From Camillea tinctor (lineage: Eukaryota; Ascomycota; Sordariomycetes; Xylariales; Xylariaceae), in the NCBI GenBank assembly GCA_022578605.1, contig MU394071.1, forward strand, positions 551,588-615,587: a stretch of DNA of 64,000 nucleotides, written 5' to 3'. The position numbers and the translations under genes were made by a program. The notes beneath the pieces were generated by a model. That model did not search any database. It saw nothing but the letters and a program-made list of their open reading frames with translations, and had not been told where the DNA came from. Below are positions 1 through 12,448 of this stretch, piece by piece; position 1 is the stretch's first letter, and each line of letters opens with the position of its first letter.

Positions 1-2026
1 ATTCGTACTCCTCCCCCCCTCCCCTCCCCCCAATACTCTCCGTTTTCTACCAAGGTAGTAACATTGAAAGTTAGAGAGAGAAGTTGACTTGGGAGCTAGC
101 GTAGTGTAGCTTGCGCCTCCCCCGCTTTCCACCAGTAGCTTCACTAGATCACCGATAAGTTCATTTTTCCCTCCAACGCCTCTTTGCTAACTAACATATT
201 AGACAATGGATCACATTAGGGGCATTAACGGGCGTTATCCAATTTAAGTACTGCCTATCTAAACTAAGCATAGTTTACCAAAACTTGAAAACTATGAGTT
301 TTTTATTTTATTTTATTTGGTTAGTCTTGATTCTCTTTTTCATATAACCTAACCTACATATTTGCATACATACATAGTGGACTTACACATACACACACCC
401 TCCCTTCTTATCTTTCTCTCTCTCTCTCTCTCACTCCCCTTCTTTCTTTGGTCTATTAGTTGTATTATTATTATTTTTTGTCTTGGCAGATTTCCCATCA
501 CAAGGGTTGCCAAGAAACTCCAGCTCAACTCCACAGGAATTAAACAAGATCATCACTTAAAAGCGCGTGTGATCACCCACAAAACGTGGCTGAGCAAAAA
601 GGTTAGAAGCTAAGTTAGGTACTGGCACTGCACGTAGGTATGGGTAGGTCAGTAAGCTGTCTTTGGTTCTGTTCTATTCTCTTCTACACATCTCCCCTCT
701 CCTCAGCCCGTCTCTTCTCCCTCTCTCCCCCTTTTCTCTCTGCATCTTCATCGACACGAGTTCCACAACTGCTTCGGCCAGACTAGTCGGACGAGCGGAG
801 TACCCTTCAGATAGATTATGGCTAATAAGTATGTATCTAGAAATTACTGTATCATGGGATGGGGATGGGGGTTGATGGCTGACCGAACGCTTGCCTACAT
901 AGCTACTGGTCATTTTCACCTCTGTTGAGGGTTGTCGGCAAGTTGGTTGTGACGTCAGCTTGAGACCCTGTTCAAGGTTACTTACGGTATTACCTCCCAC
1001 TGGTCGGCCAATTCGACCAACCCCTTGCCATGGTTATCTTCCGGCGATCGAATTGAGTTATGTAGATGTATGTCGTATGTCTAGTGCTGTAGTAGCTGCT
1101 GTCTAGCGCGCGGAGGGGAGAGAGAGGTGGTTCGGAGCTCGTCAAGTCTGTCAAGTCTGTAACCATCATATGAGCTGGGTTATTCAACTAAGGGACGTGG
1201 CATACAATCCGGTCCCCTCCGCCATACGTGCGTACGTCCATAACCCACATACCGGCCAATATAGGTATATTTGTTTTTCTCGTGATATACTCTGGAGCCG
1301 GCCTTTCAATTGGGTCCCTGCTAGAGGTGTCATTTGTTTGTTAAGCAGTGTGGGATGATGGTTGTGGTATGTATGGCAGTCTAACCCAGCGCAGACATCG
1401 TATCATGCAACTGTAGATCGGCATCCAAACATCCCCATGCCCGTTCTAGACTCCAGGACCCTTCCGACCCCACCGACCCTACCGCCGGAGGCTGTGTAAG
1501 CATTGTACTTTGCATACTTTACACTAACATAGTCACATCGATTGTGCAGCTGTTTACTAGTCGACGAGCAGAACCCGGAGGCCATGTGGAGCTGAAGGGA
1601 AAGCTCCTTAGATTAGAACTAGACATGGCGAAGCTACTACAAATTCCCTCGGGAGCTTGTGATTTGCGTTATAGACTACATCCTGCACGACTTTGATCAG
1701 CCTGTCTGCGTTAGATTTGGAGCTCCCGCCGGTGGCGGACATCATTGGCCAGCCCGACTCCTGATTCGTAACATCACGGAGAGAATGGCCGCGCGCTGAT
1801 ATGACATGGTACGTAGATCAATTTTTTTTATCCTAAACAAAGTTGGAGACAATACAATTACAGGCGAACAATCGGGTGTTCTGGTCGCTGCAAAGCAACG
1901 TAGGCCTTGGAGTCAGCCACAGGATTTCCTCCTATCAATCAAACCCGTCGGGCGGCCGCGGACCCAGGCGACGGTAACGACGAGCTTCCCTCTGACCAAC
2001 CACACACAAAAGGGGGGATTCCCAAT
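1..2026. other. Intergenic; no gene supported
   Basis: No open frame here shows a credible start, splice sites or protein-like composition. The stretch holds pyrimidine-rich runs near 1-40 and 660-750 and a TC dinucleotide run. It ends at the stop codon of the minus-strand Egh16-like gene. Confidence 0.6.
413..432. repeat. (TC)n microsatellite
   Basis: About ten uninterrupted TC dinucleotides lie in a pyrimidine-rich intergenic stretch. Confidence 0.85.
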
Positions 2027-3310
2027 CTAGAACTCCTCATCGTCCAGTCCCGCTTCAAAATCAGCCTTTGACACTTTTGGAGCACGCTTGAGGATCCGGC
2101 CTAGGCGGGCGGCGTCCCTCCTGACGGCCTTAGCAAGGTTGCGGCGCGCGGTAGCAGCGGTGGTCGAGTTGTTGCCACTGGCCACTAATAGATAGTTTAG
2201 CAATCTAAAACACGCAAATATACAACGGTAAAAAGGGGGAGAGAAGAAAAAAGAAAAAAAAGAAAAAGTAACCTACTTTGAACGGGGACTACGCCGCCGA
2301 AGGGACCAGCTCTCGCGCCATTCTGGCATCGAACAAGGCAGGTGTTGTCCTGGCCAGCAACGGTGCCAGTGCAGTTCTGATCTGCCGGTATGGCAGCGAT
2401 CAGGGGGAAGTCGGTCGCTGCGCCGTCTCGGTCCCGCGAGTCTTCCCCGGGGGGTGACTTGACCACGTCGATGTCTTCCCACGTTTCCGCGGTGCCGTCG
2501 TCGTTGATCATGCAGGTGTAAGGACCCGCACCATCGGCGTTGACCTATGATATTAGGGGATATTGGGTTAGTTTGTAATTAAATGTAAATTACTGTTCAT
2601 AGATAGAGGGGAAAGAGGGTGGGTGAGCAAGTTGCAGTTGGAGAATAGGTAGCATCCGAACCACGATAACAGGAAGTACGGAATGTAGGGGGACATGAAA
2701 AGGAGGGGGGGATCAGAATATTGCCATTACTCGTGGCAAAATGCTTGTTTAGGACTTCTTTATATTGGCATGGGTTGGGGGAACCGAAGAAGGGAGATAG
2801 AGAAGCCGCCCAGGAAAAGGAAGAGGAGGGTGAAAAAGGGGGGGGAGAAAGAAAAGAAAAGTCAAGCTTTTCTTACTAACCTGGTGCAAGGTCATAGTAA
2901 GTTGACCACCCTGAGTAACCTGGGGTAGCTGATCTCCCGTCTCGGCCATGATCGCCTGAGTTCCTTGCTCGAGGTTGTTATCGCCTGCGCCAATCGTCTC
3001 TCCGAGAGTATCGGCTTGGTCGCCTCTGAATCGGGTGCTGTCCTGCTGGAAGGGTCGTCGCCGGGTGCCGTCACGGGGCGTCGAGGTATCTACACCAAGA
3101 CCCACTAAGATGAAGAAAGGTATTAGTGGTGAATCCTTTATTTTTTTTCCTTTTTGCTGTCGTTGTTTTTATTTTCGAAAAGCTACTGGGAATTAACTTA
3201 CTTCCGGAACCACCAGCATCGCCGACGGCGTCGACAATGACACCATGTGCGGCAGCTAGCTGCGCAACGGCTACAAGCCCGAAGGTAAAGATAACCTTGA
3301 TGGAAGACAT
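2027..3310 (-). CDS. Egh16/Gas1-like secreted protein (DUF3129 family)
   Basis: Four exons on the minus strand, 3310-3202, 3104-2881, 2544-2277 and 2184-2027, join in frame to 252 residues with GT/AG introns. The N-terminus is a clear signal peptide: a hydrophobic run ending in Ala-Ala-Ala, then the mature start His-Gly-Val-Ile-Val-Asp-Ala. A block reading [20 protein letters not shown] follows at about residues 42-61, which I recognise as the hallmark of the Egh16/Gas1/Mas3 (Egh16-like, DUF3129) family. Later come a cysteine-containing core ([23 protein letters not shown]) and a basic, acid-ended tail. In Magnaporthe and Blumeria, family members are expressed during appressorium formation and some contribute to penetration; a role here is inference. 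The start is set by the signal peptide. Confidence 0.9.
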
Positions 3311-3525
3311 GGTAATGGTGATTATTTTGTATCGGTGGGTTTGTCGGTTATTAAGAAGGTCAGGAAGAATTATTAAAAATCTTGAAAAAGGCAACCTGAA
3401 CCAGCAGGACGGGTGAAAGATACAAAAAGGGTTTGTAGAAAAGGGGAAAGAAGAAGAGACTTGGTTGGCTTGATGGTGATGGTGATGGTGAAGAAAAGAA
3501 AAGTATCATCATCACCAGCGCAACA

Positions 3526-3540
3526 TGCTCTTCTTATAGA
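3526..3540 (-). promoter_or_regulatory. TATA-centred core promoter of the Egh16-like gene
   Basis: Read on the minus strand this is TCTATAAGAAGAGCA, about 220 bases upstream of the start codon at 3310. The identical 15 bases occur upstream of the AA11 LPMO gene at a similar distance. Confidence 0.5.
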
Positions 3541-3620
3541 AAACTTGCACTCGTGATGCTCTCACATTTCCCTCACTCGTTTCTATATTCCCTCTCGAGT
3601 ATACCTTCTACCCCGTCTAT

Positions 3621-3654
3621 ACGGATCTCCCACGGATCTCCCACGGATCTCCCA
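3621..3654. repeat. Three tandem copies of a short unit
   Basis: ACGGATCTCCC occurs three times in a row with about 12-base periodicity, upstream of the Egh16-like promoter. It has no evident function. Confidence 0.8.
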
Positions 3655-6049
3655 AACAACTCCTAAGCCTCTTCCCTTTTTCGCACAGCAGACCAAGTTA
3701 AGCTGGTAAGCTTCAAGTTTCGATACAAAGCCCAGCGGAACAAAACATGTCCAAACGCATAACCCCGTGTTACATCAACATAGCCTCATCAACCTCGAGA
3801 AGCTTTGCAAAAAAAAACCAAGAATTGTATTATTCCCATGGAGGAGATTTGAAGCTCAGGATCTACGCCTTCTCATTGGTCCACAACACTGTAGGATTCG
3901 CTGTGCAAGCCGTATTAGGTATAAGCTCAAGTGAGCTCAAGAGTGTCTGTGGGTATGGGTGTTGTATGAGTGAATGTGGGGTTGGAGCTTGAGAGGTACG
4001 GGAGCATCTCCAGCCGGAGAGTTTTGGTTTCTTTCTATGCTCTGTTGGGCTTGGTTCGAGTGTGAAACTCGAAAGCGGGACCAATCGCATCTCAGTATTC
4101 AATTAAGCTTTTGTTCCGATCTTCGTTCGCCCAGATGCTAGGGGGGGTTTCCCTGTCTTCTACTTATTCTTCTTTTGAATCTCTTCGTTTTAAGGGTATA
4201 GTGCAGCAGTGGGATTGATTGAAAAAGAAGGTCTTGGTACCAAAGACACTTTCCCGTTGTCGGCAGCTATCGCCGAGCGGACGGACTGGGCCAAGACTGA
4301 GGACGGGAAGGGGAATATCACCTATGGGTCTTGGTTGTATGTACATGGTATAGTAAACTTACATGGCATTATACATATGTATGATGGATGAGCCTCCCCC
4401 TCACCGTTTGGTTCCTGCATACGGTACCTAACTCACGGGCCTGAGAGCCTCCATCTGTCACGATGCAAAGCCTTGTGTAAGTATCAAGTGGGTTTGCATG
4501 TAGCATAGACGGTCATTTGGTGGTTTTGGTTCATTGCGCCTAAGAGAAAAGACTAGAACAACGTAGAACTATCTTCTGGAGGCACCCTCACGAAGTTCTG
4601 GATGGTCACTTGACATGAATGATAGTGTAGCTAAAATTCTTTGGATCTCGTATCTCGTGTTCTATTTTTGCTTTCCTAGGTATTTATTTATCCTCACCGC
4701 TCCAACGGGTCCCGTATGTGTACAGACACATAGAAAACAGACATTGTGGTTTTCTGGTCTGGGTTCGCGTGGTTCATATTACCTAGGTACCTACGCTCTT
4801 CACCAACTGGTGATCTACTTAGCTACCTGCTCAGATCTCTGGGACCGTGCTGCCGAAGAACGAAGAACGAACAAGGAAATGATCAAAACTCATCCAGATT
4901 AGGCAAGTGTGCGACAAAACCTCCCTGATTGCCATGTGATGCGAGCCGTGGATCGCAAGACTCTCCCTTTTCTCTCCCTCTCTCTCTCTCCTCACTTCCT
5001 TCAGGAGAGGCGAGAAAGGTTAAGGGGGGTTTTACTCTTTGTCTCCGCTGAAACTAAACAATGAAAAGAGGGCAAGGGGGTAAGAAAATAAGAACGTGAA
5101 GGAGATCCATATCCAATAAGATCAACCGATATTTGTAAATCGTACCAGAGATCTGAGCTGTGGTGATACCTACTGAGTGTACGTGCTATCTGCCAAGGCA
5201 CGGGCTTCTTGGCCGTTTCATACCCGGCGTTGTACGGTTGTACCGAGTTGCTTCCGGAGGGGAAAGGAGAGGGAAATAGTTCACGTCTGCCGGATCTACG
5301 GCAGTCGGCAAGGATAAATATACCCAATTAGGTAGGTTGGAGGCATGTACATGATTTGGGTTGGGTTTCTACTCTGCTGAGGTATGCACTTATATTGTTT
5401 CATTATAGGTGGGCGAAGCCGAATGATATTCTGTTTGGGTTTTCAGCTTACCTTTTTACTTAACAGCCTTAACCTCTTAACTCAGACTACAATAATATTG
5501 ACTTGTAGGTTCTTAGGAAGGTAAGACATCTCATTTATGGGTTACCTCAATTTCCTGAGTGTTAGATATGCAGGATTTGTTACTTTTCTTCTTTTACATT
5601 TCTTCTCATTCGTGTAAGTGATCATGCAGCATGGTTAAGTTCTAAGGGACGAGAATGGGTTACCTAATCCATCTCATATCCATACAACTACACTAGGTTA
5701 GGTTAGTAGAACATGGGTTCATGATTGCCAGCTGGCAGCAGCTGGTCTTAGCTATTACCAGCTGCATGTACTTCCAAGCACAGGCCATTAAATTTCTACC
5801 TTCAGTGGCAATTTAGTGGACTTCGATGTAAAGCTCATCATAGAAACGAAAATCACAAGTCCAAAAGTCTAAGCAGCGATATACGGACAACCCAAGGGTA
5901 TCAAGCATCTCCCTCGAGGTACAGTGATTATACGACAGATACAATACGCTATAAACCAAAAGAGACAAATTCCTGACAATGGAATACTGCTCTTAGTCCC
6001 TCATGAGTCTCATGACTTAGGGCTGACTTGACTCACGATCCAGCATCCA
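3655..6049. other. Intergenic, between divergent Egh16-like and CCA1 genes
   Basis: Short open frames here lack convincing starts, splice sites or composition. A cluster of CAGCTG palindromes lies at about 5728-5766. Just before the CCA1 start there are short upstream ATGs, for example at about 6004, that would not read into the gene. Confidence 0.5.
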
Positions 6050-7898
6050 ATGCGCTCTCTCATTGGTCTGGCTTCATTCTGGATCAAGAGAGCCCAAACA
6101 AAATCTGCAACCTCTTCGTTGCTCACCTTTTTATTCAACAATTACCCTATGTTAAAGAGAAAGCTCGATCTGTTAGGCGATACCCTAGACGCACAGCGGC
6201 GCACTCGGACCAGGAAGATGCCCACGGCCACTGCTAGCATTGCCCTGAGCGCGCAGGAAACGAAGCTCAAAAATCTCCTGCTCGATGCTGCCAAGTATAT
6301 AGACCAGTCCGGGACCAACTATGAACCCGTTATCCTGCGCTGGGCGGGAGGATGGGTGAGAGACAAGCTCATCGGCATCGAGTCTCATGACATTGACACA
6401 GCTATCAATATCATGACCGGCGAGGCATTTGCCCTGAAGATCTGTGAACTGTGCGAGCAGGCCGAGATTATAGCCCGGTATGAAATCACCGATGCAGACA
6501 TCGGCAACTTGCACAAGATTGCTCGCAACCCGGAAAAGTCGAAGCACCTTGAGACCACCACCGTCAAGTTGTTTGGCTACGACGTCGACTTTGTCAATCT
6601 CCGCAAGGAAACCTACGCCGACGACAGCCGCAACCCCCAGGTCGAGTTTGGAACTGCTGAAGAAGATGCGCTGCGGAGGGATGCCACCGTCAATGCTCTG
6701 TTCTACAATCTGAACACAGACCAAGTAGAGGATTTCACCAGTGGTCTGGCTGACATGAAGTCCAAGTTGATACGCACTCCTTTGGAGCCCTTCCAAACCT
6801 TTACGGATGATCCGCTCCGGGTTCTAAGACTCATTCGCTTTGCAAGTCGGCTAGGGTTCACCATCGATCCAGCTGCTGAGAAGGTTATGGGAGATAGCAG
6901 GGTCCTAGAGGCGCTCCGTCTTAAGATTAGCCGGGAAAGAGTTGGCGTCGAATTAGAGAAGATGCTAAAAGGGAACCACCCTAGGAGATCTCTACAGTAT
7001 ATAAATGACCTTGGATTATACCACATCATCTTCACAAACCCGGCCTCGACCGCTGAACCGAAGCCTGACATTTCCAACTGGAATCTCGCCTACGAGTGCT
7101 TAGACTTCCTCCGCCAGAACAAGACTCCAGGTTCGATCTACAATGTCCTCATCGGAACTGAAGAAACTTCTTACTATTCCTGGCTTCTTGCCGCTATTGC
7201 TCCTTGGGACCAAGTCCCTGATCTCCCTCATCAAATCTCGGATAAACCTTCCCAGCCAAGTAAAGGCTCGAAACGACCCCCTCCACCGTTCGTCGCCCTA
7301 GCCGCTCGCGAAGGTATCAAGGCGACAACGAAATTTTGTAACTTGGTGACAGCTGCACACAATCATCGGGAAGACATAATGTCCTTAAAGACGGCGGTAT
7401 CCCAAAAAGCAGCGTACATTAACGAGAGGGATACACTCGGTATGCAGATTCGGCGCTGGGATAGTAAAGGCGGACATTGGAGACTCCAAATTCTGTATGC
7501 ACTGTTGGTCGAAGCAATGCAGACCTGGACTGTAGAACCGTCTGTAAACTCAGGTGAGTCCTTGATCAGTGATTCTGGTATCCTTGGTTACTAATTTTCC
7601 ATCAGCTAGCAACGATGAGTTCCTGCACGGGTGGCAGATGTTTCTAGATCACCTACAAGAACTCGATGTCATGGACGCCCCGTCCTTAAAACGTCTCATT
7701 GATGGCACCCGGCTCGCAAATGCTTTGGGTGTCAAGCCAGGAACGTGGATGACGCGAGCCTTGGATGTCTGTGTCGCGTGGCAGTTGCGTAATCCAGACG
7801 CAACTGAGCCCAGTGGTGCTATCCATGAGGTATACAAAAGAAGGGATGAACTCAACGTACCGGCTCACGCAAAGAACCTGACTGGATCAGATTGGTGA
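6050..7898 (+). CDS. CCA1: CCA-adding tRNA nucleotidyltransferase
   Basis: Exons 6050-7553 and 7606-7898 (donor CAG/GTGAGT, acceptor TCAG) give 598 residues. The enzyme adds or repairs the 3' CCA end of tRNAs in cytosol, nucleus and mitochondria. The class II nucleotidyltransferase core is plain: RWAGGWVRD at 97-105, the catalytic acidic pair in SHDIDTA (Asp114 and Asp116), EEDALRRDATVNALFYN around 204-220, and DDPLRVLRLIRFASRLGF from 253. Length fits fungal members. In-frame methionines at 1, 34 and 57 precede the core; residues 1-56 are rich in Arg, Lys, Ser and hydrophobics and lack acidic residues early on, as in a mitochondrial presequence. Yeast CCA1 is known to use alternative in-frame starts for dual targeting; the same here is inference. 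Confidence 0.95.
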
Positions 7899-8344
7899 AA
7901 GAAAAAAAAAAACAAGAAAGGTTGAGATAAGTTTATACGATTGACATGTGCTTTTGGAGTGATTAACACATGTCTAATGGCTCCTTAATATACATTTCTT
8001 CTGTGGTCCTTGCCTATCCCCTTTGATCCCTCTCCCTTCATTTGAGCCGGGAAAACATGTGGCGGAGTCAAAGCTATGGTACGATACCCATATAGATATC
8101 CATAGATTGGCTTCAGTTATCCTCAAAGGCTAGCATCTTATGTTTGAAACAGAATAAACTCAAACTCGCTTGAACTTTTCAGTGTCAACAGCTTGCACTG
8201 ATTTTGAAGATAACAAAAATCCACCAGCATTAGAAATTAACAACCTCCACTACCCACAACCTAGATCCCGATGAGATAGTGGCCAGCCATAGAATAGAAT
8301 CCGATATGCTACTCATCTGCTTTTGAAGAATAACACTGTTTCTA
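7899..8344. other. Intergenic between convergent genes
   Basis: This is the shared 3' flank of CCA1 and the minus-strand orphan. An A-rich run lies at about 7901-7911. No other feature was seen. Confidence 0.5.
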
Positions 8345-9254
8345 TCACGATACATTATTGGTAATAGGACGAGCAGCAGAATAGTCGTTTCGTATTGGGC
8401 CACAACTAGAGGATCGTCGGAAGTAAGGCTTCGTTATACGGTAGTTTCCTTTATTTCCTATGAGCCCTTCCTCTCCCGTCTTCCGCACCGCCGCCAACTT
8501 CCGGAGACAATGGTTACGATGACGAGCTGCCTGGAGAGAGTACATGAAGCCAGCTTCACGAGAAGGAACTTGTGAAGACACTTGAGAAGGCACTTGAGAT
8601 GGTCTTTTAGAAGTGACCTCGATCATCAACCTCGGAGGTCTCCTCTCAGCTATAAAATGGGCGGTGTTGAGGTCTTGCAGCAAAGGCTCAACCTTCGCCC
8701 TCTCGTCGACCTCAAGTCGACGGGGTCTATCAGACACTCTAGCACAGGATCCTTCTTGCTGCTGTGTGGGATCCCTGGGCACCAACTATATGCAAAACAG
8801 TCGTTTTCGGTCAGTTATCTTGTGTGACGGGTTTCTGTCGAATCACTGACGCTGGAAGGAAACATATTTCCCGTACCTTGCAGTTATATATGTAGTTACC
8901 CGGGACATTTTCGGTAAACTTGACGGCAATGCCCAGACTATGTATCGTCCAGCGACCAAATCTGTGGCTGGCCGCATCCAAAACAGACCTTGTTCCTCTG
9001 GTAGTATTGTTATTGCAGCTTTTAGGTCTCGGAAATGATAGCCTGCGCGATCCATTTATTCGGTAAATCAGAAGGGAGACTGTTCCCCAAGAGACGTAGG
9101 AGAGGCGTGGGCCATTCGAATCGAGAGCGATATGGTCGTAGTAGGTACAAAGCTCCTCTGAGAAAACCCGGGCCGCCGTCTTATTATCAAAATACGGCGC
9201 AGTGTCTATATGATGGGTATTGGCGGGTGGCATGGTGTTTGCTCTGTAGTACAT
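8345..9254 (-). CDS. Hypothetical protein, two exons
   Basis: Minus-strand exons 9254-8877 and 8785-8345 join in phase 0 to 272 residues. The intron has donor AAG/GTACGG, a CTGAC branch-like site and a TATAG acceptor. I do not recognise the family. The N-terminal half is mixed and globular-looking. The second exon is strongly basic and contains a short Ser-Gln-Val-Pro repeat (SQVPSQVSSQVPS). There is no signal peptide or membrane segment. A second in-frame methionine seven residues in is an alternative start. Support is the clean splice joining two long open frames; expression is unproven. Confidence 0.5.
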
Positions 9255-10204
9255 TGTGATAGGTTGGTAGTATACATTAAACTGCTATTGATACCAGCAG
9301 TCTGGGTTATACTGAAAATACACCTTTTCTGTGGATCATGAAGGTGCACTTTGTGCTACAGGATCCTAGGAGGAATGCAAATGCTACTTTCATTTCTTAT
9401 AAATGCTTTTGGTTACATCTACCAGGCAAATGCGCTTCGATCTCGAGTCATATAGAGGTCCCTGCTTTTTTTCCCACCAGAAACAACAGGTCAGCTGGAC
9501 AGAGCGATACCCCAACTAGTTGCATGTAGACGACAGGAATAGAACAGCCATGTCTTCACTTGTTTCTAGAACTACTTTCTTTTCTGAAGGGTTCATGGGA
9601 ATGAACACTGTGTTTTAGTGTCTTACATGAGGTTGAAATAGATAGATTCGGTCGATAACCGCTGTTACACGAGATCCAACAAGAATAACAACCCGACTAC
9701 AAGAACAAACAAGGCATGTCCTGGATGAAGCTAAACTCTGAGGTCAGACAAAGAAACTTGTAGGCAGGGGAACTTTTCTTTACAGCAGGCACACTTGAGC
9801 AGATCAGACCGTAGAGGAGGGGGAGAAAAACTTGAAATTGCATGATCATGATCTGGGACGATAAGAGCAATGCCTACATAATAGAAATAGTTCCCTGACG
9901 TATAGTTACATCACTCGACTAAAAACCATAGGCACCCCTATATCATAGATGTAAGACACAAGACCAAAAGCAATCACTCGCTAATATCATTCCCTCTAAT
10001 CTAGCCATGTAGTTGTTGAATCGAGACCATGATAAAATAATGACGCCGGTAACGCTCTGAAACAGCAAACATGACATAAGTGAGATACCCCCGAAATAGA
10101 TTTATGTGAAATCTAGAAAACATGGTAAATAAGAAGATAAAAGGGGGCAAGGGGAATAAGAAGCATCCCTTACCCCTTTTCTATTCCCTGTCGAAGTTGA
10201 AATC
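9255..10204. other. Intergenic; nothing supported
   Basis: AT-rich, without a credible gene. It holds the putative promoter of the orphan at 8345-9254 and the 3' flank of the P450. Confidence 0.5.
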
Positions 10205-12448
10205 CTATTCTATCCTCGCCTCGGTCACTCTCACCCACATATTCTCGTCGATGAACTGGCTGTAGCTGAGGCAGTCCCAGGGCTTAGTGGGATTCACCAG
10301 CTGGAAGTCGAAGTTGCGCATGAGCTACACACAGGACACTTTATGTTAGCAAGCACAACATGGAAAATCAATGCACAGGCGCATTCTTTCTCACGCAAAC
10401 TCTTTCCTCTCTTTTCGGTACGGCCGTCTCTCACTCGGCCGTATAAAAAACGTTCTAGATCATCCCAACATATCCTGCGTTTCGTTTCATTCTTGTCCAT
10501 TTTCTTCGCAACCCGGTCATAAGAGAGATCGGAATTTGTCCGATTCCGACACGGGCCACAGAACAAACAGGCCAAAAGAAAAAAAAACACAAAAAATAAG
10601 GCGAATCTAAGAAAAGCGAAAAGAAAAAGAGCCGAAAGGACACGAAAAAGGGCAGAAAATAAAGTATGATTCAACGAGAAACTTAGCCGACGTACCTCGA
10701 AAAACACCTTATGCAGCTCCATAAACGCGACGGGCTTGCCGGCGCACATCCAGCGGCCGTACCCGAACACGAGCTCAACGTTGCGCTCCATCTCGGCACG
10801 CGCCGCCTCGTCGGCGACTAGGAAGCGCTCCGGCCGGAACACGTCCGCGTCGGCGCCGAACAGCTCCGTCGACCGCACCAGCGCCGCCGTGTTCATGCCC
10901 ACCGCCGTGCCGCCGGGCACGAACACGCCCCCCAGGACGTCACCCTCGGGGGGCACGGACTTGGGGTATAGGCCCGGGGCGGGGGGCCGCATGCGCAGGC
11001 CTTCGTAGATTATGGCCTAGGGAGGGGTCAGATTGGGAGGGGAGAGGGGGGAGAGGTGAGAGGGGATGAGGGGATGAGGGGAGGGATAAGGGGGCACGCA
11101 CTTGCAAGTACGGGATCTGCCGCGCCTCCTCGTACTTCACCGGGTCCGAGGCCCGGCCCTCGCGCACGAACCGCCGGATCTCCTCCTTGAACCGCTGGTA
11201 CACGGCCGGCGTGGCCATGAGGTACAGCATGGTCTGGCGGATGGCCGTGGAGGTGTTCTCGAAGCCGGCGATGATCATGAAGAGCGCCTCGGTAGCGCAC
11301 TCCTGGCGCGTGAGGCCGTGGGCGATGAAGGATCCCTGGGAAGAAGAAGGAGTGGTTAGGAAGGTTGCTTCATAGATTTGGGTGAAGGGGAGGGGCGGGG
11401 GGCCTGAGCTTACGAGCATGTCCTTTCGCTGGTCGGTACGCGAAAACCGCTTCGCTACGACTTCCTCGGCGACACTTGTTAAAGAGAGAAGTCATCTGGT
11501 TAGCTAACCTAAACATGATCGCTACGCTTTTATAGAAATCCGGGAGAACATGGGAAACATACCCCATGAGCTTCCCGAGCCCGCCCGAATCCGTGGGCCG
11601 CGGGCCGAAGATCTTGAGGTACGAGCGGGAGAAGAGCACCTTGCGCAGGGCGGGCAGGTCGAGGGCGACGGCGAGATCGGGCCAGGCCTCGCGCACGCCG
11701 GCCAGGAAGCCGTAGATGTCCGAGTCCGTCTTGAGATAGCCGAACTCCTCGCCGAAGGCGGCCCGCGTGATCACGTCCATGGAGAAGTACGACGACAGCT
11801 CGGCGAACTCGACGGGGTGGTACCCCTTGTCGGCGACGCCGTCGAGCGACGCAGGACCCGTCCCGTCGTGCGATATGTACTTGCGCCGCAGCAGCGCTAG
11901 CAGCGACACGATCTGGTCGTCGATGCCCGGCTCCAGCTCCGGCGTCTCGCGGCCCCCGTAGGCGCCTGCGATCTTAGCTTTGAAGCGGTCGTGGGCGCCG
12001 GCGTCGAGCACTAGGGTGCAAGGTTAGAGGAAATGAGGATCAAGTAGAGGTATAAAAAGGAGGTGATTTTTATCTGCTTACTCGTGAATACGTTATCGTG
12101 GTACGGGTCAAAGCGCGCGGCCAGGTACCAGGGGTCGCGGGCCCAGGTGCTGCGGGCGGCCGACATGTGGCGGATGATCTCGGGGTCGTCGCTGGAGATC
12201 TCGTTCGGACCGACGCGGATCAGGGGGCCGTACTTCTTGTACATGTCCCGGTAGACCCAGAACTGCTTGCCGCCCTTGGCCACGCGCGCGAGCCAGAGGT
12301 AGGATATCGAGGCCAGGAAGGGGCCCGGGATGTGCCGCAGCCGGTACCACGAGTAGAAGGATGAGACGAGGAAGTAGGCGACCAGAAGACCCCCGGACAC
12401 GAGGCCCAGGGTGACGGGCGTCCAGTCTATAGCGTCGAGCAGTGCCAT
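10205..12448 (-). CDS. Cytochrome P450, pisatin-demethylase-like
   Basis: Six minus-strand exons, 12448-12082, 12010-11563, 11474-11414, 11335-11102, 11016-10696 and 10324-10205, join in frame to 516 residues. A membrane anchor spans about 13-35, followed by the hinge RHIPGPFLASISYLWLARVA. The I-helix reads AGFENTST (315-322). The K-helix ExxR is Glu375-Gly-Leu-Arg378. The haem loop FGYGRWMCAGK places the ligand at Cys461. The tail (NFDFQLVNPTKPWD, then ENMWVRVT) is the kind seen in pisatin-demethylase-like and related fungal P450s. It should be a microsomal haem monooxygenase fed by cytochrome P450 reductase; the substrate cannot be read. In the I-helix, Glu replaces the usual Asp and Asn the first of two Thr. 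Coding DNA is much more GC-rich than its surroundings. No biosynthetic neighbours are present, so a metabolite cluster is not supported. A TATATATAAG tract lies about 130 bases upstream. Confidence 0.93.
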
